DNA of 64,000 nt, taken from NCBI RefSeq assembly GCF_027533625.1, contig NZ_JAQAGZ010000025.1, positions 1-64,000 on the forward strand, written 5' to 3'. The position numbers were made by a program, and so were the translations under genes. Below are positions 7,490-16,452 of the stretch, piece after piece. This DNA comes from Paenibacillus gyeongsangnamensis. Its GTDB lineage: Bacteria; Bacillota; Bacilli; Paenibacillales; NBRC-103111. The notes under the pieces were generated by a model. It saw nothing but the letters and a program-made list of their open reading frames with translations, made no database searches and had not been told where the DNA came from. How positions within the stretch are numbered: the stretch's first letter is position 1; each line of letters begins with the position of its first letter.

Positions 7490-7605
7490 CGGGCGTGATT
7501 AAGCGTTTTTGCACCTGATGACACGATTGTGATCATGGCATGCTTGTCGGGGATTCATGGGCAGTAGGTTCTGCCTTGCTGATCCGGCAGGTTCGCCAAC
7601 GCAGT
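7490..7605 (-). pseudogene. LysR 3'-end remnant
   Basis: This non-coding stretch matches the 3' end of the intact LysR gene (about 9929-10,040). Both carry GTGAT, then a TGAT-ACACG(A/G)TTGTGA block, then ATGGCATGCTTG, in the same order and orientation. Small indels destroy the frame. It is a second decayed trace of the LysR gene within 10 kb. Confidence 0.55.
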
Positions 7606-7610
7606 CGTGT

Positions 7611-7637
7611 TTGTCATTATACATTAAATATGTAGAT
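7611..7637 (+). promoter_or_regulatory. Probable promoter of the Ohr gene
   Basis: TTGTCA, a spacer of about 16 bp and TAGATA lie just upstream of the AAGGAGG site of the gene at 7660. The spacer has a short TACAT/ATGTA dyad. This is a weak consensus match only. Confidence 0.4.
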
Positions 7638-7659
7638 ACTCATTAAGGAGGAAACTTAC

Positions 7660-8079
7660 ATGCAAAACTTATACACAGGTACAGCAACAGCAGTTGGAGG
7701 AAGAAACGGAAAAGTGGTTTCTTCTGATCAGGTCATTTCACTTGATCTCACAATGCCTAAAGCGCTCGGCGGATCTGGCGCTCATGGAACGAATCCGGAA
7801 CAGCTTTTTGCAGCTGGATATTCCGCTTGTTTCGATGGCGCAGTTGGTCTAGCGCTTCGCCAAAAGGGAATCAAAGCTGAAGGTACAAAGGTAACTGCCC
7901 ATGTGACCATCGGCAAAACCGAAGACGGCGGCTATGCTTTAGCGGCGGAGCTTGATGTGACAATTGTCGGTGTGACTCCGGAAGTGGCTAGAGAGATTGC
8001 TGAAGCGGCGCATCAAATATGCCCGTACTCCAAAGCTACAAGAGGCAACATCGATGTGAAAATCAAGCTTGTGGAATAA
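7660..8079 (+). CDS. Ohr/OsmC-family organic hydroperoxide reductase
   Basis: This 139-residue protein is the length of Ohr. It has the two peroxidatic-pair cysteines, Cys57 in AAGYSACF and Cys121 in HQICPYSKATRGN, that reduce organic hydroperoxides with lipoyl or dithiol donors. AAGGAGG precedes the ATG. It has its own likely promoter. No OhrR (MarR) regulator is adjacent, and the decayed LysR piece lies upstream instead. It fits the peroxide/electrophile theme of the cluster. Confidence 0.9.
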   Translation: MQNLYTGTATAVGGRNGKVVSSDQVISLDLTMPKALGGSGAHGTNPEQLFAAGYSACFDGAVGLALRQKGIKAEGTKVTAHVTIGKTEDGGYALAAELDVTIVGVTPEVAREIAEAAHQICPYSKATRGNIDVKIKLVE

Positions 8080-8108
8080 GAGCTTTCCCAAATAGGGTGG
8101 CAGCCCAT

Positions 8109-8306
8109 TTATGGCTGCTGTATGCTGACGGTATCCGTGCGTTCTCTGTGCATCCGGACGCGGCTTCGCGCGAACGAAACTTCCAGGCCTTTATGGAAGA
8201 TCCTGAATGGCTGGACCTTAAGGAGAGAACTGAAGCAAACGGTCCTCTGCATGAGAAAATCGATATTATCTATATGAATAAAGCGCCTTTTTTCCAAACC
8301 GAGTAG
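8109..8306 (+). pseudogene. NIPSNAP C-terminal remnant
   Basis: The frame keeps only the second half of the NIPSNAP fold: RNFQAFMEDPEWLDLKERTE, then a final NKAPFFQTE, similar to DRFRNDPEWIELKRITE and NVSFF of the gene at 4069. It has no start codon or ribosome site of its own and follows the Ohr stop after 29 nt. It is a decayed second copy. Confidence 0.65.
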
Positions 8307-8485
8307 AGCAAGAATTATGCAAATATTTAACCGTTTGACGATGCAATTATTTCTGCTTACCCCTCATCGAGTGATTGGCGCTAACCACTTATTGGTCAAT
8401 GACGTCTTCTCTGCCGCTCGAGTTGCTTAACGATGTGCTCAGTTGGGTAGAATACTGTGAACAAGAGCGAAAATCAAATAAATAT

Positions 8486-8518
8486 CTATCTGATATCTCA
8501 TTTTAAGATATCAGATAG
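8486..8518. repeat. 13-bp perfect inverted repeat upstream of the nitronate monooxygenase
   Basis: CTATCTGATATCT (8486-8498) and AGATATCAGATAG (8506-8518) are perfect reverse complements with a 7-nt loop. The repeat is AT-rich and has no T-run, so it looks more like a regulator site than a terminator. It lies 100 bp upstream of the gene at 8619. The stretch 8307-8485 shows no gene I can support. Confidence 0.6.
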
Positions 8519-8618
8519 CATGTTTATGTATTATTCACGATTATTAAATGTATGTATACTTTTAGAAGTAAGCCCACGGCGATAAGATGAGGATCCAATC
8601 AAGAAGGAGTGAAATCCA

Positions 8619-9695
8619 ATGAAAATCACGCTACAAACCGCTCTATGCGAACAATTTGAAATCCGCTATCCGCTCTTTCTCGCCGGAATGGCAGGCGGCC
8701 CTTCTACGCCCGAACTGACGGCAGCAGTATCCGAGGCGGGCGGACTTGGCACTCTGGGGGCGGCCTACATGGAGCCGGAAGCCATCCGAGCGGCTGTCCG
8801 TCGCATAAGAGAACTAACTGCGGCGCCCTTTGGAGTCAATTTATTTGTATTTCAACCTGGCGATGACAACGCGAGAATTGAAGAAGTTCAGAGCGAATTG
8901 AACAAGATGCGTAATCATCTTGGTATTCCAATCGCATCGGGAAACGAAGTGCAGACACCAAATTGGTTCGAAAAGCAGTTTGAAGTGCTGCTAAAAGAGA
9001 AGGTACCCGTCATCAGTACTGCTTTCGGTGTATTGCCGGCTCCATTCATGCATGCGGCAAAATCGTCTGGACTTAAGGTAGTATCCATGGTGACGACTGT
9101 ACGAGAAGCGCTGCTTGCGCAGGAGATTGGCTGTGATGCAATAGTCGCTCAGGGCAGTGAAGCGGGTGGCCATCGCGGTACATTTGTCATTGATGTTCAC
9201 CCGATGGGAGCGAATATAGGAACAATGGCGCTTGTCCCACAGATTGTGGATAGCGTAACGATTCCCGTTATCGCTGCGGGCGGGATTATGGATGGTCGAG
9301 GTCTTGCTGCCGCTCTGGCACTTGGTGCTCAAGGAGTGCAGATGGGTACACGCTTCTTGACTGCCATTGAATCGGGAACGAATGCGGCATACAGAAAGGC
9401 CCTGCTTGCGAGTGATGAAGAAAGTACGGTGCTTACCAAGGCATTCTCGGGAAGACCGGCTCGTGGAATAAATAACGCGTTTAATCAGCAATGGGAAGCA
9501 AGCGGAGTAGCCCCTCTCGCATTTCCAACACAAAATACCGTAACTCGCGATATCCGTAATGCGGCAGGCAAGCAGCAGCAGGCGGAGTATTTGTCATTGT
9601 GGGCGGGGCAGGGTACTCGGATGCTGACAGCGGAGAATACAGCCAAGCAAATTGTAGACGAAATCATAAATCAAGCCGCGGCTTTAATCGATTAA
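8619..9695 (+). CDS. Nitronate monooxygenase (2-nitropropane dioxygenase family)
   Basis: This 358-residue FMN TIM-barrel enzyme has an N-terminal RYPLFLAGMAGGPSTPEL, an AQGSEAGGHRG phosphate-binding loop near residue 180, and AAGGIMDGRGLAAALALGA near 221-240. Family members oxidise alkyl nitronates or act as NADH:quinone reductases. AAGGAG precedes the ATG. It is a single gene between the inverted repeat at 8486 and the converging LysR gene. The family is sure; whether it is a true nitronate enzyme or a quinone reductase is open. Confidence 0.88.
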   Translation: MKITLQTALCEQFEIRYPLFLAGMAGGPSTPELTAAVSEAGGLGTLGAAYMEPEAIRAAVRRIRELTAAPFGVNLFVFQPGDDNARIEEVQSELNKMRNHLGIPIASGNEVQTPNWFEKQFEVLLKEKVPVISTAFGVLPAPFMHAAKSSGLKVVSMVTTVREALLAQEIGCDAIVAQGSEAGGHRGTFVIDVHPMGANIGTMALVPQIVDSVTIPVIAAGGIMDGRGLAAALALGAQGVQMGTRFLTAIESGTNAAYRKALLASDEESTVLTKAFSGRPARGINNAFNQQWEASGVAPLAFPTQNTVTRDIRNAAGKQQQAEYLSLWAGQGTRMLTAENTAKQIVDEIINQAAALID

Positions 9696-9885
9696 TGCAG
9701 TTTATGGCAATTTAGGGGCGTCGTTGAGTTAGAGGAAGGGAGAATCTAATCGGCAACTGCGTAGCACCGCCGTCATCGCCCAGAGCGAGAAAGAATATGT
9801 CGCTCAAGACGATGGCAGTGTTGCAGTGGTAAGCAGTCATACCGTCGCATCGAAGGAGATTGGATTCCACCAGGATTTCAGTGCC

Positions 9886-10755
9886 TTAACTAAAATGGGC
9901 TCGCATCTCCGATAAGAAGGCTGACAAGGCGGGGGTGATTAAAGCGTCTTTGCGTCTGATAAACACGGTTGTGACGATGGCATGCTTGCCGGAGATCGTA
10001 TGGCAGCGGATTCGGCCTTGATGCTCCGGCTCGGCTACGATAGAACGCGGCATAAGAGAAATGCCGAGGCCGGCGCTGACACAGCCGATTATCGTTTCAA
10101 ACGATTCGAATTCCATCAACTTAACGGGTAATATGCCTTCTTCATTGAGTAATTGATTTAATTTTGCCCGGAAGGAACAGCCGCTGTGAAATACGAGAAT
10201 CGTACGCTCTTGCACATCATGGATTGAATTGACGGGCGGATGGGAGACCGGGGTGACAAGTACCAGTTCCTCATCAATTACCTTTTCTTGAACCAAATCG
10301 GGATGTTCCACAGGACCTGCCACGAATGCTCCGTACAGCTCATAATGAAGAACGGCATGAAGATGCTGCTCGGTAGGACCGGTGATTAAAGAGATGTCGA
10401 CCGCCGGATATTCGGCATGGTATTTGGTAAGCAGCTTAGGCAGACGAACGGCAGCGGTTGTCTCCACTGCCCCTATAAGTAACGGACCTGAGGGGATAGA
10501 GGAGTCTCCGACGGCCTGTCTGGCTTCTTGAATGACATGCAATATTTTCTCCGCATAGGAAACAAGGATTTGCCCGGAAGGGGTTAGTGTAATCCCCCGA
10601 TTGTGGCGGTAAAATAAAAGGGTCTGTAAATCGGCCTCCAGCTGTTGAATCTTATGGGTGACGTTGGATTGGGCAAAGTTTAATTTCTGAGCCGCTTTGG
10701 ATATACTTCCTTCTTGCGCTGTCGTAAAAAACACTTTAAGCAACTGAATGTCCAT
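9886..10755 (-). CDS. LysR-family transcriptional regulator
   Basis: This 289-residue protein has an N-terminal winged HTH (MDIQLLKVFFTTAQEGSISK, then AAQKLNFAQSNVTHKIQQLE) and a periplasmic-binding-type effector domain from about residue 90. It is divergent from the MFS gene at 10,890 with 134 bp between them, the classical LysR arrangement, so it probably controls that exporter. Two decayed copies of the gene lie at 3379-3545 and 7490-7605. The gap 9696-9885 holds no supported gene. Confidence 0.9.
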   Translation of the reverse strand: MDIQLLKVFFTTAQEGSISKAAQKLNFAQSNVTHKIQQLEADLQTLLFYRHNRGITLTPSGQILVSYAEKILHVIQEARQAVGDSSIPSGPLLIGAVETTAAVRLPKLLTKYHAEYPAVDISLITGPTEQHLHAVLHYELYGAFVAGPVEHPDLVQEKVIDEELVLVTPVSHPPVNSIHDVQERTILVFHSGCSFRAKLNQLLNEEGILPVKLMEFESFETIIGCVSAGLGISLMPRSIVAEPEHQGRIRCHTISGKHAIVTTVFIRRKDALITPALSAFLSEMRAHFS

Positions 10756-10889
10756 TTAGACCTCCTGTGTATTTAGGTTTGGATATCTGAATTCACGATA
10801 ATTAACATCATCATTCTGTATTATACATGATAACAAAAATCATAGTATCATGAATAGGCGGTCCAAAGATTATGAAAGGAGGAACGCGT

Positions 10890-12056
10890 ATGAGAAGACA
10901 CACGTTGATTGTTCTGCTTGGAGGCATTGCGGCACTGATGGTAGCTATGGGAATCGGAAGGTTCGCTTTTACTCCGATCCTGCCGATGATGATGGAACAC
11001 CATCTGTTCTCTGCAGCCGGTGCGGGCTATCTGGCATCAAGCAATTATTTGGGGTATTTGATCGGCGCGTTTGTCCTGACGCTAGTCCAAGTTAAAAGCC
11101 GATCCATACTGCTGTTCGCCGGGTTAATCGTCAGTATTGCGACTACCTGGGGAATGGGGGAATTCCACAGTCTTGAGGCATGGCTCGTGCTCCGGTTTTT
11201 ATCTGGCCTCGCCAGTGCGGTTGTCTTTGTCATCACATCCAGCATGGTGATGGATCGTTTATCGGCGCTACAAGCCGGAATACTCTACGGAGGCGTGGGA
11301 GCAGGCATTCTTCTGACCGGACTTTCGGTTCCTCTGCTCGCCAGAAACGGCGATTGGATCGAAGTATGGAAGGGACTAGGCCTGATCAGTATGATCTTAG
11401 GTCTGGGGGCCTGGTATTCGTTACGGGAAAGGCATTCCGGTACGAAGACAGCAAGCTCTCCTCTTAACCATCAATCTTCAGCCGTTCGACGGATCTTGAT
11501 ATGTTTGACGATTGCCTATGGCTTGGAAGGCTTGGGCTACATTGTTACCGGGACCTATCTTGTAGCGTACGCAAAGACGGTTTCAAGCATTCCGAATATC
11601 ACATCGCTCAGTTGGATATTGGTTGGTATCGCCGGAGCGCCTTCGTGCGTCGTTTGGTCGATGCTTGCCTCCCGATGGGGAAAAAAGTGGACTTTGACCG
11701 TCTCTATGTTTTTACAATCCATCGGCATTGCGATTCCGGTTCTTATTCCTTCTTCAACCGCCGTATTCGCGGGCGCCTTCTTGTTCGGGGCAACCTTTAT
11801 GGGGATCACGATGCTGTTCGTTGCTTTTGCCAAGGATTTGTATCCGCAGAATAATCGAAAAACGATTGGTTTGCTGACCACCTTCTTTGGCTTTGGGCAA
11901 ATCATCGGGCCGCTCATTGCAGGTCATCTGATCTCGGGCAATGGCAGCTACCTCACCGCTTTAATCGGAGCGGCTTTCATCGTCTTCTTGGGGGCGCTGA
12001 GCTTGCCGCTGGGTATCGGCAGTGCCGACCGGAAGCAGCTCAAACTTGCGGAATGA
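10890..12056 (+). CDS. MFS transporter, YbfB/YjiJ type
   Basis: This 388-residue membrane protein has about 12 hydrophobic segments. The first reads LIVLLGGIAALMVAMGIGRF and continues AFTPILPMM, typical of the YbfB/YjiJ group of major-facilitator permeases. The start at 10,890 follows AAAGGAGG; the ATG at 10,872 would overlap that site. The TetR promoter at 12,057 begins immediately after its stop, and the stop itself is the TGA at 12,054. Export of a small aromatic or electrophile would fit its neighbours, but the substrate is unknown. Confidence 0.85.
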   Translation: MRRHTLIVLLGGIAALMVAMGIGRFAFTPILPMMMEHHLFSAAGAGYLASSNYLGYLIGAFVLTLVQVKSRSILLFAGLIVSIATTWGMGEFHSLEAWLVLRFLSGLASAVVFVITSSMVMDRLSALQAGILYGGVGAGILLTGLSVPLLARNGDWIEVWKGLGLISMILGLGAWYSLRERHSGTKTASSPLNHQSSAVRRILICLTIAYGLEGLGYIVTGTYLVAYAKTVSSIPNITSLSWILVGIAGAPSCVVWSMLASRWGKKWTLTVSMFLQSIGIAIPVLIPSSTAVFAGAFLFGATFMGITMLFVAFAKDLYPQNNRKTIGLLTTFFGFGQIIGPLIAGHLISGNGSYLTALIGAAFIVFLGALSLPLGIGSADRKQLKLAE

Positions 12057-12091
12057 TTGAAACGCAATCTACTAAAAGGTAGAATAACAGT
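12057..12091 (+). promoter_or_regulatory. Promoter/operator of the second TetR gene
   Basis: TTGAAA (12,057-12,062), 17 bp, TAGAAT (12,080-12,085), then 6 nt to the ATG. The spacer has TCTACTAAAAGGTAGA, which differs from the box at 490 by one base. The geometry is identical to that of the paralogue, again predicting a leaderless transcript. Confidence 0.7.
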
Positions 12092-12661
12092 ATGACTAAA
12101 ACGAAAAATACTGCAGAGATTATTCTGGATACAGCTCAGTCGTATGTTCAGGAATTCGGGTTTAACGGATTCAGCTATGCGCACATTGCAGAAAAAGTAG
12201 GGATACGTACCGCAAGCATTCATTATCATTTCCCCAATAAGGAGGATTTGGGAGAAGCGCTGATTGCACGGTATCACAGACGTTTTATTGCTACAATTGC
12301 TCAAATCGATTCCGAGACGCCGAATCATTTGGAAAAACTGCGCAGATTCACTTTGCTTTACAGTGGACCTGTTCAAGATTATTGTACTTGTCTAAGTGTT
12401 ATGCTTTCTAGCGACCTAGCCACCTTATCGGAGAAAGTGCGAGAAGGGTTAGCTCAGTTTTTTACCGCTAATTTAACATGGTTGGAACGCGTGTTGGATC
12501 AGGGGCGGCGTGAAGGGCATCTAAACTTCGAAGGTGCCGCGTATGTGCGATCCCATCAATTCCTTGCTTCGTTACAAGGTGCGCAATTACTTGCAAGAAG
12601 TTTTCGGGATTTAAGCAGGTTTAATATGATTGCCGAAGAATTAATATCCGCTTTAACTTAA
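12092..12661 (+). CDS. TetR/AcrR-family regulator (paralogue, Cys-x-Cys)
   Basis: This 189-residue protein is nearly collinear with the one at 518, including the HTH (GFNGFSYAHIAEKVGIRTAS) and the DYCTC motif with Cys98 and Cys100. It follows the MFS gene directly but has its own promoter overlapping the intergenic gap. Because the two paralogues have almost the same operator, they probably cross-regulate; cysteine-based sensing as in NemR is inferred. Confidence 0.88.
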   Translation: MTKTKNTAEIILDTAQSYVQEFGFNGFSYAHIAEKVGIRTASIHYHFPNKEDLGEALIARYHRRFIATIAQIDSETPNHLEKLRRFTLLYSGPVQDYCTCLSVMLSSDLATLSEKVREGLAQFFTANLTWLERVLDQGRREGHLNFEGAAYVRSHQFLASLQGAQLLARSFRDLSRFNMIAEELISALT

Positions 12662-12677
12662 TAAGGCGGATATTTTT
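12645..12677 (+). terminator. Terminator of the second TetR gene
   Basis: ATCCGCTTT pairs with AAGGCGGAT (one G-T pair) around the stop codon, followed by ATTTTTC. Confidence 0.7.
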
Positions 12678-12704
12678 CAATACTTATTAGGAACGATCGG
12701 TCAA

Positions 12705-12780
12705 ATAAATACGTGCATTAAATCAACCACACGTTTCGGAATGGAGCTCGGTTACCATATTACCCTTGTAAAGGACAAGC
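12705..12780 (+). pseudogene. Possible isochorismatase-family remnant
   Basis: The frame reads NTCIKSTTRFGMELGYHIT and then LVKD, resembling the cysteine-containing strand-helix of isochorismatase-like hydrolases. The frame continues open to 12,899 but without family resemblance, and there is no start codon or ribosome site. It is probably another decayed gene at the cluster edge. Confidence 0.35.
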
Positions 12781-12941
12781 CCAAGCGGATGACTCTCTCC
12801 AAAATCGGTCGTACCATTGGAAAGCTGCCTATCGACGGCATTCTACAATTCCTTTCCATCTTAACCGCCTTTAAAGAGAATTTTATTCCCCCATGTTGAA
12901 TTCGTTTACAATCTATTTTTAAGGCTTAGGGGTGTGAACCG

Positions 12942-14741
12942 ATGAAGCAGCTGCTGTACCGCCTCTCCTTCAAAAAACGCATATGGGTATCTTTCGTCCT
13001 CCTCATGATGGTGGCGATTGCCGCGTCGGGCTGGAGCTCCTACGTCATCTCTTCGAGCATTGTGGAGCGTAACGCCCTTCGGCTAAGTCAGGATACGATT
13101 AACAAATCATCGCAGGTGCTCGATGAGAAGCTTAAAAAGATTATCCTGTTGATCATGTCGCTCAAAATGAGCGATCCCTATATCGAGGTGCTGCGCGACG
13201 TTTCACGGGGGGACGTGCGCTATTACTATACCCGTTTATCTGCGCTTCAGCCGATACTGGCGCAATTGAAATTTAACGACGATTTTATTCAATCGGTCTT
13301 GATCGCAACGCCGATCGGGGATTTTTACCCTACTACCTATACGCGGTTAAACGATAGCTCCTACTATCAATCCGATATGTATAAGAAAATCAAATCCAAG
13401 CAGCGGGGCGTATGGATGGAAGGTCATGAGGATTCATTTTTTTACGGAAAAGACCGGGTCGTTTCCTTCGTGATCGACGGCTCCGGAGAGAAGTACGTGG
13501 AGGACGTGTTCATCGTCGTCAATATTAAGGAGAAGGACCTGCAAAATCTGATCGTCGATCAGGTTAGCAGCTCCACAGGGTATTCGTTGATTAACAAGGA
13601 GGGTCAGCCTGTAATAGGCAATACCGCGCAAGATAGCGGTACCGCGCAGGATTCGTGGCGACTGGCACCGGCATTTTTAAATCATTTTGACGGAGAAGAG
13701 AAAAGCGGTAATTTCAGCTACGTCATTGACGGCAAGGATTACCTGATCAATTACACCCGACTCGATGTGGGGGAAGGGTGGATTTTGTACGACACGCAGT
13801 CCAAGCAGGTGGTGCTTAAGGAAGTCGATGCGATCAAGTGGATGACGCTTCTTTTTATCGTGGGATTCGTGCTGCTCGCGCTATTGCTGTCCAACATGCT
13901 GACCGGCTTGCTGCTGCGGCCGTTGTTGCGGCTGCACATGCTGATGAAGCAGGTGGAGCACAATGATCTGGACGTCCGGTTCCACAGTGTATACCAGGAT
14001 GAAATATCTCAGGTGGGGATGCGGTTCAACTTGATGCTCGACGAAATTAAGAAGCTGATTCACACGGTGAAGCTGGGAGAAGAAGAGAAGCGGAAGACGG
14101 AGATAAAAGCTTTATCGGCCCAAATGGAGCCGCATTTTCTGTATAATACGCTGAATACGATTTACTGCAAGTCGGTGCTTGGCCATACGGAGGCTGTCAA
14201 CGAAATGATTTTATCGCTGTCCACGATGTTCCAGCTGGGATTAAGCCAAGGGAGAGACATTCTGCTGATCGAAGATGAGCTGCTGCATGTCCGCAACTAT
14301 TTGACGTTGCAGCAAAATTGCTATGAGGACCGGTTCGATTTCCACATTGATGTGGAGGACGAGTCCATCCTGCAGCTCCACATTCCGAAGCTGACGCTGC
14401 AGCCGCTTGTTGAAAACGCGATTCTGCATGGCTTCCAAGACCGTGAAGAGGGCGGCCGCATCCGGATTGTGCTGAGGCGGACGAAAGAAGTGCTATACGT
14501 TTCCGTCGAGGACAATGGCATCGGTATGGATGTGGACCGTGTACTGCAATCGATGGAGGGGCCGCTTGTTTCCCAGAAAGGCTACGCGCTGAGAAACATC
14601 GGGCATCGACTGCGGCTGTTCTACGGGGAGGACGCGACGATCCATTATTATAGCGAGCCGGGGAAGGGGACCAAGGTTCAGTTGATCATCACGCTGCATG
14701 AGGGGGAGAAAAACTATGCCGACAACGGATATGAGGTTTAA
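12942..14741 (+). CDS. YesM-like sensor histidine kinase
   Basis: This 599-residue kinase has a transmembrane segment at about residues 14-34, an extracellular Cache-type sensor region to about 300, a second membrane segment near 301-323, and a HAMP region. The His_kinase domain has QMEPHFLYNTLN (phospho-acceptor His398), and a HATPase domain follows with VENAILHGF and DNGIGM. YesM-type kinases sense extracellular carbohydrates and signal to YesN-type regulators. It overlaps the regulator gene by 26 bp, and both precede a CUT1 sugar transporter, so polysaccharide sensing is likely. A GGGGTG site is upstream of the ATG. Confidence 0.93.
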   Translation: MKQLLYRLSFKKRIWVSFVLLMMVAIAASGWSSYVISSSIVERNALRLSQDTINKSSQVLDEKLKKIILLIMSLKMSDPYIEVLRDVSRGDVRYYYTRLSALQPILAQLKFNDDFIQSVLIATPIGDFYPTTYTRLNDSSYYQSDMYKKIKSKQRGVWMEGHEDSFFYGKDRVVSFVIDGSGEKYVEDVFIVVNIKEKDLQNLIVDQVSSSTGYSLINKEGQPVIGNTAQDSGTAQDSWRLAPAFLNHFDGEEKSGNFSYVIDGKDYLINYTRLDVGEGWILYDTQSKQVVLKEVDAIKWMTLLFIVGFVLLALLLSNMLTGLLLRPLLRLHMLMKQVEHNDLDVRFHSVYQDEISQVGMRFNLMLDEIKKLIHTVKLGEEEKRKTEIKALSAQMEPHFLYNTLNTIYCKSVLGHTEAVNEMILSLSTMFQLGLSQGRDILLIEDELLHVRNYLTLQQNCYEDRFDFHIDVEDESILQLHIPKLTLQPLVENAILHGFQDREEGGRIRIVLRRTKEVLYVSVEDNGIGMDVDRVLQSMEGPLVSQKGYALRNIGHRLRLFYGEDATIHYYSEPGKGTKVQLIITLHEGEKNYADNGYEV

Positions 14742-16341
14742 CATCTGCGTCATTGACGATATCAAAAGCACGGTCGAAATGATCGCCACCAAAATCCCTT
14801 GGGATACTTACGGCATCAAGGTCGTAGGCACAGCGAAGAACGGGGAAGAGGGGCTTGCACTTATTCAGGAAACACGCCCCGATATTATTCTTACGGATAT
14901 CCGCATGCCCCGAATGGACGGGCTGAAGATGACCCGGCGCATGATCGATTTGCTTCCGCAATGCAAAGTTATTATTCTCAGCGCCTATACCGATTTCGAA
15001 TATGCGAAGCAGGCGATCCGGCTGGGAGCCTTTGACTTTGTGAAAAAGCCGTTTTCGATACAGGAAATTACGAAAGTCGTGCTCGAAGCCAAGCAGGCGC
15101 TCGAGAGCGAATACAATCGGCAAGAGCGGATTCAGGCGATGGAGAAGAAGGTTCAGGAAAGCTTGCCGCTGTTGCGCCAAGAATATTGCGGCCGGCTGCT
15201 GCAGCACGAACTGCGTCCTGAGGAAGCGCAGGATTACTGGCAGGAGATGCACGTCGAACTGGAGCCGGAGGGGCTCGCGGTGCTCATTATAGAAATCGAT
15301 CATTTTATGGACAAGTACGCCTCCCAGCCGATTCATGAGATCGAGCTGGTCCGTTTTGCACTGCACAATATCATCGAAGAGACGATTCACGGAGAGACCC
15401 GTGGCGTCGTCGTTCGCGACGGTCCGAGCTACTATGCGTGCATCATCAACAGCAGACTGGAGGAAGAAGCACGCCGGATTGCGGAGGCTTGCTGTGAGAA
15501 TATAGCGAGCTGCACCAAGTTCACCATCTCGATCGGTGTCGGTACGGTCGTCAAGGCCGTACACGAGCTGCCGCAATCATACAAGTCAGCGCTATCGGCG
15601 TTAGCGTATCATTTCTACACGGGGGGCAACGGTGCTTTCAGTCTTGGCGATGTGCCGAAGGAGCAGGAGGCTTACCCGAGATACGATCAGGCGAAGGAAC
15701 AGGAGCTGCTCATTTCTCTAAGGGCAGGCAACCCGGACAAATCGCTGCTCGCGCTGGAGCGCTTGTTCGACGACGTCACGCAGCTCCATCCTCTGCCGGA
15801 TCCGCAATATGTCCGAAGCATGTACTATGAGCTTGCACTGGTTATCCTGCGCACGTTCTACGAGCTGGTGCCGCTTGCCGTCCTGCAGCCGTATGATCAG
15901 CAAATACGCGACCGCAGCAGTCAAGCGCTCGACAGTATTAAGCCGTTTCAGCAGCTGCTGAGGGATTTGTGCCAAGCCGGCTGCACCTGGATCGAGAAGG
16001 AGCGGGTCAGCGATTCCACGCAGCTCATTCACCGTGCGGTCGAATATATCCGGTCGCATCTGCAACTTGATCTGACGGTCGAGCATTGCGCGAGACAGAT
16101 GAGTATTAGCGGGGGGCACTTCGCCAACCTGTTCAAAAAAGTGACCGGCACGACGCTGAACCAGTTCGTCACGGCCGAGCGGATCGAGCGGGCGAAGCGG
16201 CTGTTGATCGAAAATTACCAGGTTCAAGAGATCGCTCTTTCCCTCGGGTATGAGCACAGACGCTATTTCAGCGAGGTGTTCAAGAAGCATACGGGCCAGA
16301 CGCCCTCGGAGTTCAAGGATGCGTACATTGGGCAGAAATGA
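14716..16341 (+). CDS. YesN-like response regulator with AraC DNA-binding domain
   Basis: This 541-residue protein has a receiver domain (Asp14/15, phospho-Asp61 in ILTDIRMPRMDG), a long middle region (about 130-420), and a C-terminal AraC-type double HTH (HCARQMSISGGHFANLFKKV; ALSLGYEHRRYFSEVFKKH). The start at 14,716 follows GAGGGGGAG; the ATG at 14,698 would run through that site. It is translationally coupled to the kinase and probably activates the operon starting at 16,453. Confidence 0.93.
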   Translation: MPTTDMRFNICVIDDIKSTVEMIATKIPWDTYGIKVVGTAKNGEEGLALIQETRPDIILTDIRMPRMDGLKMTRRMIDLLPQCKVIILSAYTDFEYAKQAIRLGAFDFVKKPFSIQEITKVVLEAKQALESEYNRQERIQAMEKKVQESLPLLRQEYCGRLLQHELRPEEAQDYWQEMHVELEPEGLAVLIIEIDHFMDKYASQPIHEIELVRFALHNIIEETIHGETRGVVVRDGPSYYACIINSRLEEEARRIAEACCENIASCTKFTISIGVGTVVKAVHELPQSYKSALSALAYHFYTGGNGAFSLGDVPKEQEAYPRYDQAKEQELLISLRAGNPDKSLLALERLFDDVTQLHPLPDPQYVRSMYYELALVILRTFYELVPLAVLQPYDQQIRDRSSQALDSIKPFQQLLRDLCQAGCTWIEKERVSDSTQLIHRAVEYIRSHLQLDLTVEHCARQMSISGGHFANLFKKVTGTTLNQFVTAERIERAKRLLIENYQVQEIALSLGYEHRRYFSEVFKKHTGQTPSEFKDAYIGQK

Positions 16342-16360
16342 TGAATTTCTGCCCTTTTTC
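16330..16360 (+). terminator. Terminator after the response regulator
   Basis: GGGCAGAAAT (16,330-16,339) pairs with ATTTCTGCCC (16,345-16,354), loop GATGA, then TTTTT. The stem includes the stop codon. The transporter operon should therefore have its own promoter in 16,361-16,452. Confidence 0.85.
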
Positions 16361-16452
16361 TTTGTTTTGCCTCATGTTGTAAGGAGGATGAATCCACTAC
16401 AATAAGCAGCAAGAGATCTTACAAGAACCAGAAAAAAGGGAGGCAAACCAAG

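Noticed and set aside
9720..9885. Open stretch that could encode about 45 residues before the LysR end
   Set aside because: No start codon with a ribosome site and no recognisable family.
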